From the NCBI GenBank assembly GCA_002786025.1, contig NHNW01000034.1:248001-312000 (forward strand): a stretch of DNA of 64,000 bases, in the 5' to 3' direction. This DNA comes from Zasmidium citrigriseum (lineage: Eukaryota > Ascomycota > Dothideomycetes > Mycosphaerellales > Mycosphaerellaceae). Position 1 is the stretch's first letter. Every line of letters starts with the position of its first letter. A program made the position numbers and the translations under genes. Shown here piece after piece: positions 22,197 through 35,516 of the stretch. The notes under the pieces are model-generated. The model saw only the letters and a list, made by a program, of their open reading frames with translations, made no database searches and had not been told where the DNA came from.

Positions 22197-22529
22197 TAGC
22201 GCCACGGATAGGCCCGCCGCTAGCCGTTTCTAGTAAGCGCTAAGCCTAAAGTAGTTTAGCTTATGAATTTAGGAGAATCCTTCTAGATCTTTAACTATAA
22301 CTTCCTACTCTAGCTTCTTTAATACCCTTATTAAACTACTACTATAATAGCTATAGACTCCTTCTAGCGGAAACTAGACGCTAGTATATAGAGGAAACAA
22401 ATAGGATAAGTAATTCGTATATAGTAGGCCTATAAGTATAGTATAAAGAAGGCTTATACTATAGATTTTAGGATTCTATATTCTACCTTCGTTAATTACG
22501 AAACTAGTAAACGATAGTTCCGTATAGAG

Positions 22530-23583
22530 GTATACGATTATTAGATACTATTAATAAAGGCTAAGAGAGTCTCTTTAAAGACTTAGGTTATTAGAATAAT
22601 TAAAATAGGCTTCCCTCCTTTACTAGATACTATACGCCTTTAGGCTAAGTAAATTATCTATAACTAGCCGTCCTTTAACCCTAAGACTTACTAATCTATT
22701 AGATCTAATTAGGTAAGTAGATAGATAGAAAGAGACTCTAATCTATACGTATATTAGACTAAGGTAATAGATATATACTAGAAGAATATTAATAGTAGCC
22801 TAGAGGTTATTAAAGAGTAGTTCTTAATAATAGAGCGTATAAGGAAGGAGTATAATATCTAGCCTAAGGATAAGTATAATATAGACGAGTCTAGCTTTAT
22901 ACTTAGTATCTATAAGAGAGCCGTTTAGTATATTATTAAGGCGAAGGAAAAGGCTACTATTATATAGTCTAGTAATCGCGAGTAGGTATCTACGATTAAG
23001 GTAGTATCTATAGCTAGATAATACGTTACTCCTTTCTTCGTCTTCCGAGCTAAATAACTTACTACTAGCCTTCTCGTAGACTATTCGATATTACTCTTAT
23101 AACTTAAGGCTAGCTTTATAAATACTAATAATAGCTAGAGTAACGCGAAGGTTATAGTCGACTAGCTCTAGTATTTTAATAAGAGAGTACTACTATCGAA
23201 GCCTAGCTAATAGTAACTACTTATTATAGACGGCTATAAGTCTTATAAATTACTCGCCTTTATTAACTATACCCTTAGCGAGAAGATATTATATATATAC
23301 CTACTCTTATACTTAACCTACCTACTATAGCTACTAGACGTTAGAGTCTTTAATCCCCTAAAGTACTTCTATAGTTATAAGCTTAGTAAGTTAACTCGCT
23401 ATAATAGACTTACGGAGGTAACTAAGACGGACTTTATAATAATATATAGGACTATTAAATTATTAGTCTTTACTCTAGAGACTATTAAATTATCGTTTAA
23501 GGCGACTAGCTTATACCCCTTAGATCTACGGCGAGTTATCGATAGGCTACTAGCTACGTTTATAATACCTATTACTCTACTAA
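22530..23583 (+). pseudogene. element A transposase, 5' part (pogo-type DDE)
   Basis: Read in the frame that ignores TAA/TAG, this part shows the pogo/Fot1 DDE_1 landmarks: NIDESSFIL near 22,890 (first Asp), IDGYKSYK near 23,235 (second Asp, normally followed by His where RIP has left Tyr) and LLDVRVFNPLK near 23,340 (third Asp). All three catalytic Asp codons survive. The frame reaches the ACTAA duplication at 23579-23583 and resumes at 44701. The true start codon is not identifiable because ATG has mostly become ATA. Known relatives move by cut and paste into TA sites. The 5' limit given is approximate. Confidence 0.8.
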
Positions 23584-23795
23584 TATAAGGATATCTAAGC
23601 TAAGAGAGCCTAAGGTAGCGATCTATAGCCTCTCTACTAGTACTCTAAGGCTATACTAGTATCTAACTAGAGGCTTAGCGCCTATACTACTTTTTAGGAG
23701 GTTTCTACTTCTCCTCTTTCGCTCCTTAGATAATACTTAATCGGATATTCGTACTACTTACTTATATTGCTATTTCCTACTCCTACGCCCTTATA
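23584..23795 (+). repeat. 5' LTR of element B
   Basis: 212 bp, starting tataagg and ending cttata (TG...CA ends converted to TA...TA by RIP). Preceded by the duplication ACTAA. Confidence 0.92.
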
Positions 23796-23999
23796 GTATA
23801 TTATCTTATAACCCTACTAAGGGGAGTAGCTATAGCGAGTATAGTATACTATAGTAGAACCCTTAGAACTACCTTAATAGCCGAGCTAGTTACTATATCG
23901 CTCCCTAAACGTAGTTTAAAGACCTCCGTATACGTATAGTTTAGAGAAACTTAAACTCTCGTACCTATAAAGAGCCCTCGAACTAGCTATAGAATAACG

Positions 24000-26295
24000 C
24001 TAATTCGTTATAGTAACGTAATAGGCGAACTCTCTCTAAACTACTAGAGAATAATACCTCCTCTCTAGACTACTTCCTCTACGCCTAACGACGACGTCTA
24101 CGACTAGCTAGGCTACGTTACGCTCCTATAATAGTAGAGGAACGTATCGACAAAAGCCGCGAGTATAGTAGTACTATAGAAGATACCCTAGGCTATAACT
24201 AAGACGCTCGAGATACCTAGTTTAGTACTAGTATTAACGCTTTACCTCTTAGTAGTATATAACGCCTAGAGGAACTACGAGACGCTATCCTATAGGCCTA
24301 GGAGCGCTAGTTTAAAGAACTATCTAACTAAGATACTAGTACTATAACGGCTAAATAGCTTAAAGCGTACGTAAAGAAGCTAAATACCCTTTATAGTATT
24401 CTCGAACTTAAGAAGTATAAACGTACCTAGTTAGATACTAGAGATAACGTTTCCTATACGAGTAGCTACTATAAGACCTCTAAGACGACCTTAATAGAAC
24501 GCTAGCTCTAAAGACTTTTCGAAAAAGGAAGGGTTAATAAATTAGAGACCTATACTATCTAGGCCTACTAACGCTAGGTTAAGAACGTTAATAAAGAGTT
24601 CGAAATCTTTAGCTATACTAACTATAATACCTATTAAAGAAGCTTATAGATATTAAAGAGTATATTATATAATAATATTACTAGCGCGGTTAATCGTCGC
24701 CTCGATTAGAAGAATAAAAAGGGAGACCTATACTAGGCTAAACTATAGTAGATCGTCTAAGACGCTATATAGAGCCTAGCTATCTACTAGGCCGCCCTTA
24801 TAGAGGTATTCTTCCTATCTAAGATTACGGAAGGATAGTCCTACTCCTACTTCTATACCTATATAAAGGGGTTAGAAGACTAAATATCTAATAAGATTAA
24901 ACCTAAGGACCTCTATATCGACTTCTACTTCTTACGCCTACTAACGTAGATACGTAAGAAGATAATCGAACTAGAAACCCTTAAGTCTATTAAGGATACT
25001 AACGAACTATTCTTAAGAGCCTACTAGATCGAATAATCCCTAAGCTCCTCTAGTAATAGTACTACGCTAAACCCTAGCTATAGGCGTACTAGTATAGTAC
25101 TAAGCGCTAGATAAAACTAGAACTCTAGGCCTAATAACTTAGGTTCTAATAAGAAGGACCGCGAGAACTATAGATAGCGAAATAATCGTAGTAGCGAGAG
25201 ACGCCGAGACGATAGGAGGGACGATAGACGTCCTAACTATCGAGAGTACTCCTTATATAGGCTACTAGCGCCCCGCCGTAATACTACTACTAGCGTACTA
25301 GGGTAGACGCCTTCTAACGATTCTCGTCCTACCTACTATAGCGTTAACGCTATCGAAGTTAAAAGCGATTCGGACTATAATAATATAGGAAATAGTAACC
25401 TCTAATTATAAACTTATCTCCTCTATAATTAGGGAAAACCTTATAAGGGAGGTAGAAGAGGATTGCTATAGATATAACTATTACTAGCGCTATAGGACCG
25501 ATTACTCTCTACGCCCTCGTTAATAGCGAAGCGTAGTTAAATCTTATCTCTATATACGCTACTAGGTAGTTATCTCTACTAACGTTAGATCTTCCTACTC
25601 TAAGGGCTAAGTTCCTTAACGATAACCTTATAACGCTATATAAGGCTTACTTAGCTACCCTCGCTATTAATAATAGTATAGGGAAAACGAGAGAGTTAGA
25701 GTAAATCCTTTAGACTAGTACCTTTATAGGCTATAATCTTATACTAGGGTAGGACTAGCTAGAAGATACTAATCTAGCTATTAGCTTCTAAGCTAGGACC
25801 TTTACGTAGTCGCTACGGGACTCCTCTAACCCCTCCGAATCCTCGCGAACGTCCTAAATACTCGTAGCTATTATAGACGGTACGGCTAGCTTCTAACTTC
25901 CCTTAAGGGAGTAGCTCGTAGCTTCTATACTACTAGACTAACTATACGCTAACGACGGCTCGAGGGTAAACTCCTCTAAAGTAGATAGACTATAAGGAGG
26001 AGAGATTCCCTTCGTAGAGTTAGCTATCGCCGAGCCTACTACTATATTTACCCTCTAAGGAGGTAGAAACTAGGATCCTACGACTATTAACTCGAACTAA
26101 TAAGGCTACTAATAGTAGACTACTACCGTTACGATCTATAACTAATATAAGGCCGCCTACGTATAGGATCCTAATTTTAAAGACCTTCCCTAGTAAGTCC
26201 TTCTAGCCTTACTAGCTATAGTAGAGATAGAGTACCTCGTAGGCGTTCTACTAGAGTACTACGACTTCGCCGACGTCTTTAATACTAAGCTAGTA
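24000..26295 (+). pseudogene. element B gag and aspartic protease coding region
   Basis: Ignoring TAA/TAG, the frame from about 24,000 to 25,400 is a Lys/Gln/Glu-rich helical protein followed by an Arg/Ser/Asn-rich segment, as expected for the nucleic-acid-binding end of a fungal gag. The protease follows: ALVNSEAQLNLISIYAT near 25,510 sits where the active-site Asp-Ser/Thr-Gly is expected, and ILG near 25,741 begins the late conserved strand. The catalytic Asp codon reads AAT (Asn), the change expected from RIP. The frame runs into the TAGTA duplication at 26291-26295 (DFADVFNTKL) and continues at 39615. The gag start is approximate. Confidence 0.72.
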
Positions 26296-26401
26296 TACTA
26301 TAGGGTAGGCTAGCTTACCCTTATAGCTTCCTAGCTTAGTATACTAGCTTAGACATATACAATTATATTACGAGTTTATAATACACGTTTAGTGCCTAGT
26401 A
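26296..26401 (+). repeat. 5' LTR of element C
   Basis: 106 bp from tactataggg to cctagta. It differs from the 3' copy at six sites, all transitions in CA/TG context. Preceded by TAGTA. Confidence 0.9.
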
Positions 26402-27430
26402 AATAGTAGCTAAGAGTAGAGTTCGACTATAATTTTTTCGTTTATTATTATACAAACGATACTAGGGATTCGAAACGAGTCTAGGTAAGGCTATCGACGC
26501 GAGTTCTACTCGGCCTAAAAGCGTACCTTACGACCGCCGTATACCCCTCTACTACCTATAGTGCTCTAGAAAGGCGCTAACCTAACTATCTTACTACTCC
26601 GCGAAGGTCCTTTCGAGCTAAGCGCGTCGATAGACCCTTATCTACCGCCTTACTTAACCTATTACCCCCTCTAAACTACGAGTACCTACCTCTCGTAACG
26701 CGTTACGTTAACGCTTAGCGCGGCTTCCGTCTCGACTTCGACTCGATATCCTACTTTCCCTTAATACTCTCTCTTAACAACCTACTAATACCTTCCGTAA
26801 TATTAACGATACGGTATCTAGTATCCGCTAAGGTATACTCGTCGAATTCGCCCTCTACCTACTTAGTAATTTCGGCCGCTACTTTACTCGTTAATCTATA
26901 TAAGCTAGTAGTACTCTTCCTACCTTACCTAAACCTAACTTCGTAACCCTCGATAGTTTCGCTTACTCCTTATACTAGCACGTCGACAGACTAGTCTATA
27001 TAAGTAGCTTAAAGGCCTACTTATACGCTCCGACGTAGCTAAGCTAGACTATCTAAGTTAATACATACGAAACGATTCGAGGCCCGTACTAGAGCTCCTA
27101 GGTATAGAAGAGTAGAGGCGTTTTCTCCGCCTTTATACGGAGCTCCTACTTCGTTACTACTAGTATCCTAAGAATTAGAAGACCGATTAAACGTAGATCT
27201 TTAGCGAGAGTCTCGAGTAACGTACCTAAGCTCTTTTAAAGTAGTACGGTCCCTTACTAACTTAGTATCGGTAGTAACGTACTCGGTTAAGAAGTATAGC
27301 TCTAGACACTCGAACGAAGAGTATAGCTCTAGACACGAACTTATCTAACCCGCTATATAAGGCTTAGCTTAAAGTTAATCTATAGATCGGATTCCCGAGC
27401 GAGTAGCTTCTTTAATCGAAGGAACCTATT
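26402..27430 (+). other. element C leader between 5' LTR and gag
   Basis: About 1 kb with no frame I can assign. A tRNA primer site should lie at its left end, but RIP has blurred it. A 17-bp direct repeat (agtatagctctagacac) occurs at 27293-27309 and again about 27 bp later. One copy of the recurrent 12-mer agcgcgtcgata is at about 26,620. Confidence 0.5.
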
Positions 27431-30400
27431 ATAGTAGCCCGCTTCCTTAATAACCTTATATTAAGCTAGATCGTATACCTAGCGTTTAGGAGGTTTATCT
27501 AGTTCGACTATTACCGTAACGCTAGTAAGCAAGTTAATCTCTCTAAGAGCTCTAGTAGCGAAGAGTCTAACGATTCGGATATTAGACCGTCTATCGAGTA
27601 TCTACCGAGCGCCCTAAAATCTAACCGCGTTTAACTATACCCTCTAAAGCTAATCCTCCCCTTTAAACCTACCTCTTTAACGAGAGATAGAGAGCTCTAG
27701 GACTTTACTAAGCTTATCGACAAGTACGTCGATCGAGCTATAGTAGATTATAACGCCGCTTAGGCTAGTAGTAGTTAGTACACTAGTAGATAAGGCCTAG
27801 CGGGGTAGACTACCGTAACTAGTAGTACTATAGTAGTAACTATAGGAGTAAGAATACCTAGTACGTTCGCTAATACTATACGAGATAAGGATACTAACTA
27901 GCTAGGCTTTACTAAGGAGTAGCTCGCTTACCTACGGAAGATCTAGTAGGACTCCTACTAGACTAGCCTTTAGTAGCGTAGGGACTCTCTACGTTAGGAG
28001 AATCTACCTCCCCTTAGCTAGTAGAATCCACCTAGTTAGAATCCACCTCCGAGATAAAATACCCCGCTACTACCGTAGTAGAACAACGCCGCGGATATCG
28101 ACGCGCTTAGGATATAGATAAATAGGCTCGAAGAAATAATAAGGTAATAAGCTAGCTACTAGAATACCGCTAGCTTCCCTCCTTAAAACTTCTAACTAAT
28201 ACCGCCCTTCGGCTATCGACCTACCCCTCCGTACTAATAGGATCTAACGTAGGCCTTAGTACCCGCTATAAACGCTAATCCGCCCAAGTTAAGGTTTAAT
28301 CCTAAGTATATAGGCTATTTCGACCTAGATACGAAAGTTACTAGCACCTAGGGACTTATTAGAGGTAGAAACATATATAGAGATATAGGCGCCTTTATTA
28401 ACCGCGTTAAAGCAACGCTAGCATAGTTTAATTATCGCGAGTTACGCCTCGGACTGTCTCTCTACCTTTAAGGCCGAGCTTCTAGATAGTTTAATAATAC
28501 GTTAAGCGACGAACTACGAGAGTAGATCGTTAAAGGCGAGCGCGTCGATAGGTAGGCTTCTAAGCTAGATTCCGCCTTCAAGCCGTTTATTACTAACGCC
28601 TAAACTAAGCTAGACTAGACTTATTGGAATAAGGTATATATTAAGAATAGCTTTGTACTATCTAACTACATGTATACTATAATAGATATCTTATAACGTA
28701 GTAGTAAAGAGAGCTAGTACGAACAGTTATACGACGCTTAGCTCTATATCTATTACCGACTACGAGGCGCCGTACGAGCCCCTAACGAATTTACTACTAT
28801 CGAAGAATTTATCCGCGCGATAGATAAGTAGATAGTAACGTAGCGCTAGTAAGATTAGGCCTACCTAGAGTAATAGCCTAAACTAAACTAATTCTATATT
28901 ATAGGTACGTAGCCCTCGAATAGAGCGACAAACTTAGGCCCTAGTAGGTATATCGACGTGCTTATACCGTCGACTCGTAGTAACTTAAGTAACGCTCCGT
29001 AATACTTTATATAACCCTCGTAATAGCGAAATAACTTCTAGTAGAATCGTAGTAGTAGGAACCGCGGTAATTATAGTAGCTTTTCTAGCCCTAGGAATTC
29101 CTACTCGAATAACCGCTAGCAATTTAATAGCGGGTAGTTTAATAACGGCGGGTAGTTTAATAACCGCGAGTAGCTAAAAGGCCTAGGGAACTAAGCTTAA
29201 CTCCTAGCTCCTCCTTAGTAACTTACAATTACGGATAGTAGGGAGTAACGAAGTAGCGGAAACTTCTAACGTTAAGGCTAGTAAGGCTACTAAGGCCGGT
29301 AAACGGTAACGCTATACAATTAGGACGGCGAAGTAGTAACCTTCTTCGCTAAGGATTAGCTAGAGGTTAAGTCTCCCGTAGTCGTCTAGGAATCCGAGGA
29401 AGAGGAAGAGAACTTCTAGGACTCGAACTAGTACTAGGTCTATAACTTTAGCTACTACTACGAAGCTAAAGATAGCTACTACTAGCTAGATAACGGAGAA
29501 GGAGGCTACTCTTAAGACGAGAGAGAAGTCTTTAATAACGCTTAGTAGGATTTTTATAACGCCCCTAAGATTCTAGACGTATAGGTAGAGCGCCTAGTAG
29601 CTAATACTAATCTTATTATTTCCGGTCCTCCTTAGAGAACCGTTAAGTACACTAAATACTAACGTAAGTTTAACTCTAGTAATAAATTACATAAGCACTT
29701 ACGTAACGAGCCTAGCTGCTAGTCGCATAATAAGAGCTAGACAGGCTTTAACGGCTTAGTAATTCCGTTACTCGTAGTTCAAGTCGATAACCTACTAGCT
29801 AGTATATCGACGTACTTAGAGGAATCTAACTTCGTCCCTCTAGAGCGCCCGTAACTAGAGCCTCCCCCGCTAGACCCTTAGGATAAGTTTAAAACTTTGT
29901 TTCAGACGCTCTTTACTAATATAACTTATCCTAATCCCTTCGGCGGAGCCTAAGCTCTAGAGATTATTAACGTACCTACGGAAATTATTCCTTATACGGC
30001 TAATACACCTAAAGGAGATCCCGCCTACTAGTTTAGAGCGTATAACATTGTCGAAGCGATATATATGTTTTCGCTATATACCGTACTATATCGAATTTAC
30101 CTAGATACTAGTAATCGTGTATCTATAGTACGCGAAGACTAGCTCTACGAAGTCCTTAGTAAGGATAATATTTAGACATACGAGAATCCTCTTAAGTTTA
30201 TAAGTTTAGCTAGTACTACTACGAATAACAAATAGGTTATACTTCTAATATACTTCCCCGCGAAGAAACTAATAGGCGAGTAAGTCCTCTCGTATATCCG
30301 CTAGCCTTACCGTATCGTAAAAGACCTTCCTTATAATCTTCTACTCGGTTTAGATATTATAGTTCTAGTAGGATTTTCGATTAACCTCGAAGCTAGCTAA

Positions 30401-33400
30401 GCTACGATAAAACGTAACGTAAACATAATAATAAAGTTATTAGTACGTCCGCGTTCCGCGAATCGAGTTTAGTAGAAGGTTAGGTCGATATACCTAGAAG
30501 TTATCCTAGTACGCTATCTAAAGCGTATTATAATCCAGCTAATATACCTTAAGGACCGCGACTACGAGTTCTAGCCTACGGAAGACAATATCGCCTTCCT
30601 TAGAAAAGGCGGCCGATTTATCCCCTATATTATCGACGCGACTACCTATACGATTAAGGTCTATAATCCGACTAACTAAAAGCTTAAGATCGCTATATCT
30701 TAGACTCTCGGGTCTCTTAAAGAACTCGAGATTAACGGATATTATCGTATTAATACCGACACCCTCTCTCTTAATCTCGTAGATATAGTCGAAGGAAAAC
30801 GCCCTACCCTCGACTAAGAGTAGAAGGATCTCCCTAAGATAGTACTTCCTAACGGTGTAATAGTATATAGTACTCTAGAACAAGTAGTAGCCCTATAGAA
30901 AGTAGTAGAAAAGCACCTAGAGCTATAGAGAGAGAATACTAGCGTCGCTAATATACCCGAAGAAGAACGTATAGAAGTACTACTTCAAGAGGGTTAGGAG
31001 AAGCACAAGTAAGTTACTAAGGTGTTTAAGCTTAGCGCTCGCGATATAAAGGTTATAAACGACGACTATAACAAACTACACGCCGAAGGCAAGATAAAAT
31101 AGGCTAATAAGCTAAGTCTACTTACCTAGCCCTACTTCGTAGTTTAGCGCACGATTTATAACTAAGATAGAATAATTATATAGAAGCTACGAGTAGTAAT
31201 TAATATTCGAGGACTAAATAAGATTTCGGTAAAGGATATATACCCCTTACTACGTTAGGACGAGATCTTTATAAAGCTCTTTAGCAAGAAGTTTATTAGT
31301 ACTATCGACGCGAGGGCTATATTCTACTAGTTCCTTCTTAAGCTTTTAGAGTAGTAGAAGTTCTATATTAATTCGTATCGGGGCTAGGAAGTTCTTCTAG
31401 TTACTATAATAGGGTACTACGGTAGTATATAGTATATCTAGAGGACTATAGAGACGTAGTTAAGGGACTTTATCTTCGCCTACGCCTATATTAATAATAT
31501 TATTATCGCTTCTAATACGTTCGAGAAGTACCTCGAACACTTAGATACAGTTTTTACTAAACTTAATAGTAAGAACCTTACCTTAGTACTAAAGAAAGTA
31601 TTTCTAGCCTTCCCCTCTACCCGAGTCCTTAGTTATTAAGTATCTGGACTTAGTATAGCTACTAACTCCGAGAAGATAGTAGCGCTAAGGAATATTATTA
31701 AGCTAGTCGACGCGGTCGATCTAGAGGCGTACCTAGCTTTAACTAACTAGCTACGTAATAAGATCCCCTACTACTCCTCCTTAATAGAAGCTTTATACGC
31801 CGCTAAGGTCTATATACTAAAGGAAGTTAAGGACATAAAGAAGGGCCCTACCCGTACGAAGTACCTACGGCGAAAGATTATCCAATAGACATAGGAGATA
31901 AATATCGCCTAGGATACGTTATAGGAATTCTAGGATCCGGCGAATAATACTCTAACTGTTCTAGGAGACGGTAAGTTTAAGCCTCGGTTTAATAAGCACG
32001 GTAATCTAGTTTAGTAAGGCGGAAAGAGTTTTACCTTCTACGCTAACTCGAAGCGGCTACTATACGTCGACGTAGACTATTCGAAAGACTATAGCTTTAG
32101 AATAATACTATACTACGTCGAAGGCGATCCTAAGCCTATTATAGAGACGGAGGCGACCCTAGTCTAGAGGAAAGATAATATCCTAAAGGACTTCGTCGAC
32201 TCTACCTCTTAGCTAAAGCGGACAATATTATAGCTACTCTATAAGATCTAAGTTATCGTATTTAAGAGTTATATATTAATGGGAGCGGAGTTACGATACT
32301 AGCTAACCGAACTAGAAATAGCCGGAGTATTATAGGTAACTAAGAAGTTCCGCTACCTTATCGAAGTAGCTCCTAAGATATATATCTTTATAGATTATAC
32401 CGCCGTAACTACGATTACGAAGAAGTACTATATTACTATAACCGTTTTAAGCGAGAAGCTTAATACGAAGCTAATTAACGCCTCTATATACCTATTAGTA
32501 TTTAGAAATCTAGAAGTACTCTATCGACCTAGTCGGATCTATATCGTACTAGATACCCTAAGTAGGTTAAAGGCTCTAAAGGACCTAGATAAGGCCCGTA
32601 AGCTAAATAAGAGTGCCCTTAAGGATATTCTAGTACTCTTCGTCGATACCCGATAATTCGTAGATAAGGAGAAGCCTATTAAGGAACGTATACTTAATCT
32701 CTATACTACGACTCTAGTTACTATATCGGATAAGTTTAAAGAGCGACTTCGTTAAGGGTACGAAGACGATAAACTATAGCGCCGCTTAAAGAAGGTTCTT
32801 AAGAACGTTTAAAAGCGTTAGCGGGACTTACGTAAGAAGGAGTAGGTGTCTTCTTAAGATAAGCCCGAGGAGTCTTCTTAAGATAAAGCTAACGAGGGAG
32901 CTCGAACGGAATAATAGTCGGAGCGCGTCGATAAACGTAAGGTAATAAGATCCGGCCGCACCGCCTTTATATCTACTCGCACTAAAGTTAATAGTAAATA
33001 GATACCTACGAGTAAGATATAGCCTAGGCTAGAGAAGGCAAAAGATCTAGATATCGATATACTATAGCTAGAAGGCCTTCGCTTCTTCCTTAAAGATAGC
33101 CTTATCTTCTATATCGATAACTCTAAGTTACTTTACTCGAGACTTTATATACTAGACTAGCTTACTAAAGAAGTCTTCGAGATAGTCTACGACAACCGCT
33201 TTTACGTAGGTTTTAATAGGGTATATAACTACCTAACCGTATCTATCTATATTAGGAACTACACCGCTAAGCTCGAGAAGTATATTACGGAATACAAATC
33301 CTATAAGGCGCTACAAACACTACGTTATAAACTATTCGGCTATATAAATCCTATCGATATACTAGCCTAGCTAATAGTAGTAGTCGCCGCCGATTTTATT

Positions 33401-34960
33401 ACCTATCTACTACCGATAGCGGACGGATTTAATATACTACTTACGATTACTTATAAGCGCTTAAAGCGAGTACTCCTAATAGCTAGTCGATCGACGTAGA
33501 CTACTAACTAGTAGGTAGATATTTAGCTCGCTACTATCTAAGAGCGTAGCTAGGCTATACCGATTAAATAGATCTCTAATAGGGATCTAAAGTAGTTAAG
33601 TACCTTCTTCCGTAGAGTAATACAATTACTTAACGCCGAGCTTTTAATATCTACGGTATATTACCTATAGACTAATAGTTAGAGTAAGAGAACGAACTAA
33701 ACCGTTAAAACTATAATAAGGTTCTTTATCTCTAAGAACGTTAGAGCCGACTAGACGAATATACTTCCTAGCCTATACTCCTACTTAAACTCTAGTAAGA
33801 ACGCTAGTACCTATATCTCCCTAGACTAGTACTATTTCGGCTTTAATCTTAATATCGACGCCTTTATTAGCTTAAGACAGCTCCTAGAGGAGGACTTCGT
33901 CTAGCTTCGCTAGTAGTATTACTAATATACTAAAGAGGTAATCGCCTTCGCTAATATTAGGATAAAAGAGTAGTACGATAGTAGATACTACCCTATCTTC
34001 TTCGAGCCTAGGGATATAGTATACCTTCGTCTTTATAAAGGATATAAGGCCCTAGGAGAGTATTATAAGTACGGAGCCTAACGCGTTAGACCTTTTAAAG
34101 TCCTCGAGAGAGTCGGTTAACTCGCCTATAGGCTCGATATTCCTAAGGGAAAACGTATCTACCCTATAATCTTAGTCCTTTAGCTCGAACTAGCCGCTCC
34201 TAGAACAGTTCTATAGAACTAGTCTTCTACTAAGGCAGCTATACCTATCGACGCGGCCGAAGCTATAGAAGACGGTAGCGATTAGCCCTAAGTTATAGAA
34301 GTACTACTTAGTAAGAAGATAGTAGGCGATAGACCGTACTATTTAGTAAAATAGTAGAACCTTTCTACCTTTAGTAACGAGTAGGTCGACGAGGAACTCC
34401 TTATACCCGCCTACGAGGGATTAGTTCTCTCGTTTAACGAGCGCCGTAAGAAAGAAACGATCTATAAGATTCCTCTACGTAAAGCTTACCTACTAGCGGC
34501 TAACGCTCTACTTAATAAGTAGTATTAAGAGAAAGCTACTTATAATCTATCTAGAGAGTATATTACCCTCGAGTCGATAGACCCTCTCCGCCGCACTTAG
34601 AGTATAAAGAGCTTAAGCGAACACTCGGTAGCTAGAATACTAGCGTCTCCCCTAGCCGAAGGCGGCCTCGACGGTTCTACGACGAGTACGTCGACACCCG
34701 ACCTACTAGTAGGACTAGATATTAGTAACGATACCTTCGCTAACGCTAAAGCGGCTAAGATAGTAGTAAAGTTACCTTCGATATTATAGGTAGAGCGGGA
34801 TTAATATAAAAAGCTAGAGGAGGAAGTTCTATAGGACTAATTCGTTCTACGAAGAAGTAAGCGCCTACTACGACTAGTAAAGGGCAAAGACTTACTAGAG
34901 ATACTAGCCCTCTTTGTTTAGATTATTAACTCGCCTACCTCGGGTAGGAGCTAATATCTA
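27431..34960 (+). pseudogene. element C gag-pol polyprotein in one frame
   Basis: One frame (codon starts at positions giving remainder 2 on division by 3) covers gag and pol; its interruptions are TAA/TAG at former Gln or Trp codons. Gag spans about 27.4-29.2 kb (GYFDLDTKVT near 28,310, then an Asn/Gln/Ser/Arg-rich tail with no zinc knuckle that I can see). Protease is around 30.3 kb (NLLLGLDIIVL). Reverse transcriptase begins near 31,187 (LRVVINIRGLNKISV); its catalytic box reads YINN near 31,490, both Asp codons lost. RNase H is near 32,060 and integrase near 33,390 (AADFITYLL), with RRVIQLLNAELL downstream. Ty3 elements usually separate gag from pol by a frameshift or stop; here none is needed. 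Limits are approximate. Confidence 0.75.
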
Positions 34961-35180
34961 GATTCTACTAGCGTTACTTTTATAATATATTTTATGTAGT
35001 ACGAGGAGGTTTATTAACCTAGCCTTAATATATATACGGATATTATCTTTTACTTAACGCTTTTATATACACTAGTACGAGCGCGTAACGACTACGCTAT
35101 ACTATTTGTTTACTACTTACTCGCTTAAAATATTTCCTCTAGTAAAGCTTTAACCTATATTAAATAATACCGTAATCTAA

Positions 35181-35516
35181 ATATCCGACACGCCCCTAAA
35201 CTAGCTAATACTCGAAGACGAACTCCGCCGCTAATATTACGCGTAAGAAGCCCGCTAGCGAGATATCGATACTACGCTTAAGGCCTACGATAGAGCGACC
35301 GCGACGCTCGAGCGTCGCTAGCGCAAGGAGGCGCCTAGATCGTAGTAAGAGATTAACGACTAGTATAAGAACTAGAATACTACTATCTACGCCTTCTTCG
35401 AGTATAAATACGGTAATAACCCCTACCCGCTCGGCGCCTATAACTATTTTATTAATAACGTTAAACTCGGTCGTAATAATACCGAAGAGGAAGGCCGCGA
35501 CGGCTAATAGTAAGGT
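35181..35516 (+). pseudogene. element C short third frame, unknown function
   Basis: A frame begins at ATA (35181, ATG before RIP) reading SDTPLN, then a Gln/Arg/Glu-rich helical segment (RDIDTTLKAYDRATATLERR) and a more compact end (FFEYKYGNNPYPLGAYNYF), stopping at clustered TAA/TAG near 35,515. It overlaps the start of the next, longer frame by about 35 bp. About 110 codons. It could be a separate small protein or a first exon of the long one. No family is recognised. Confidence 0.45.
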
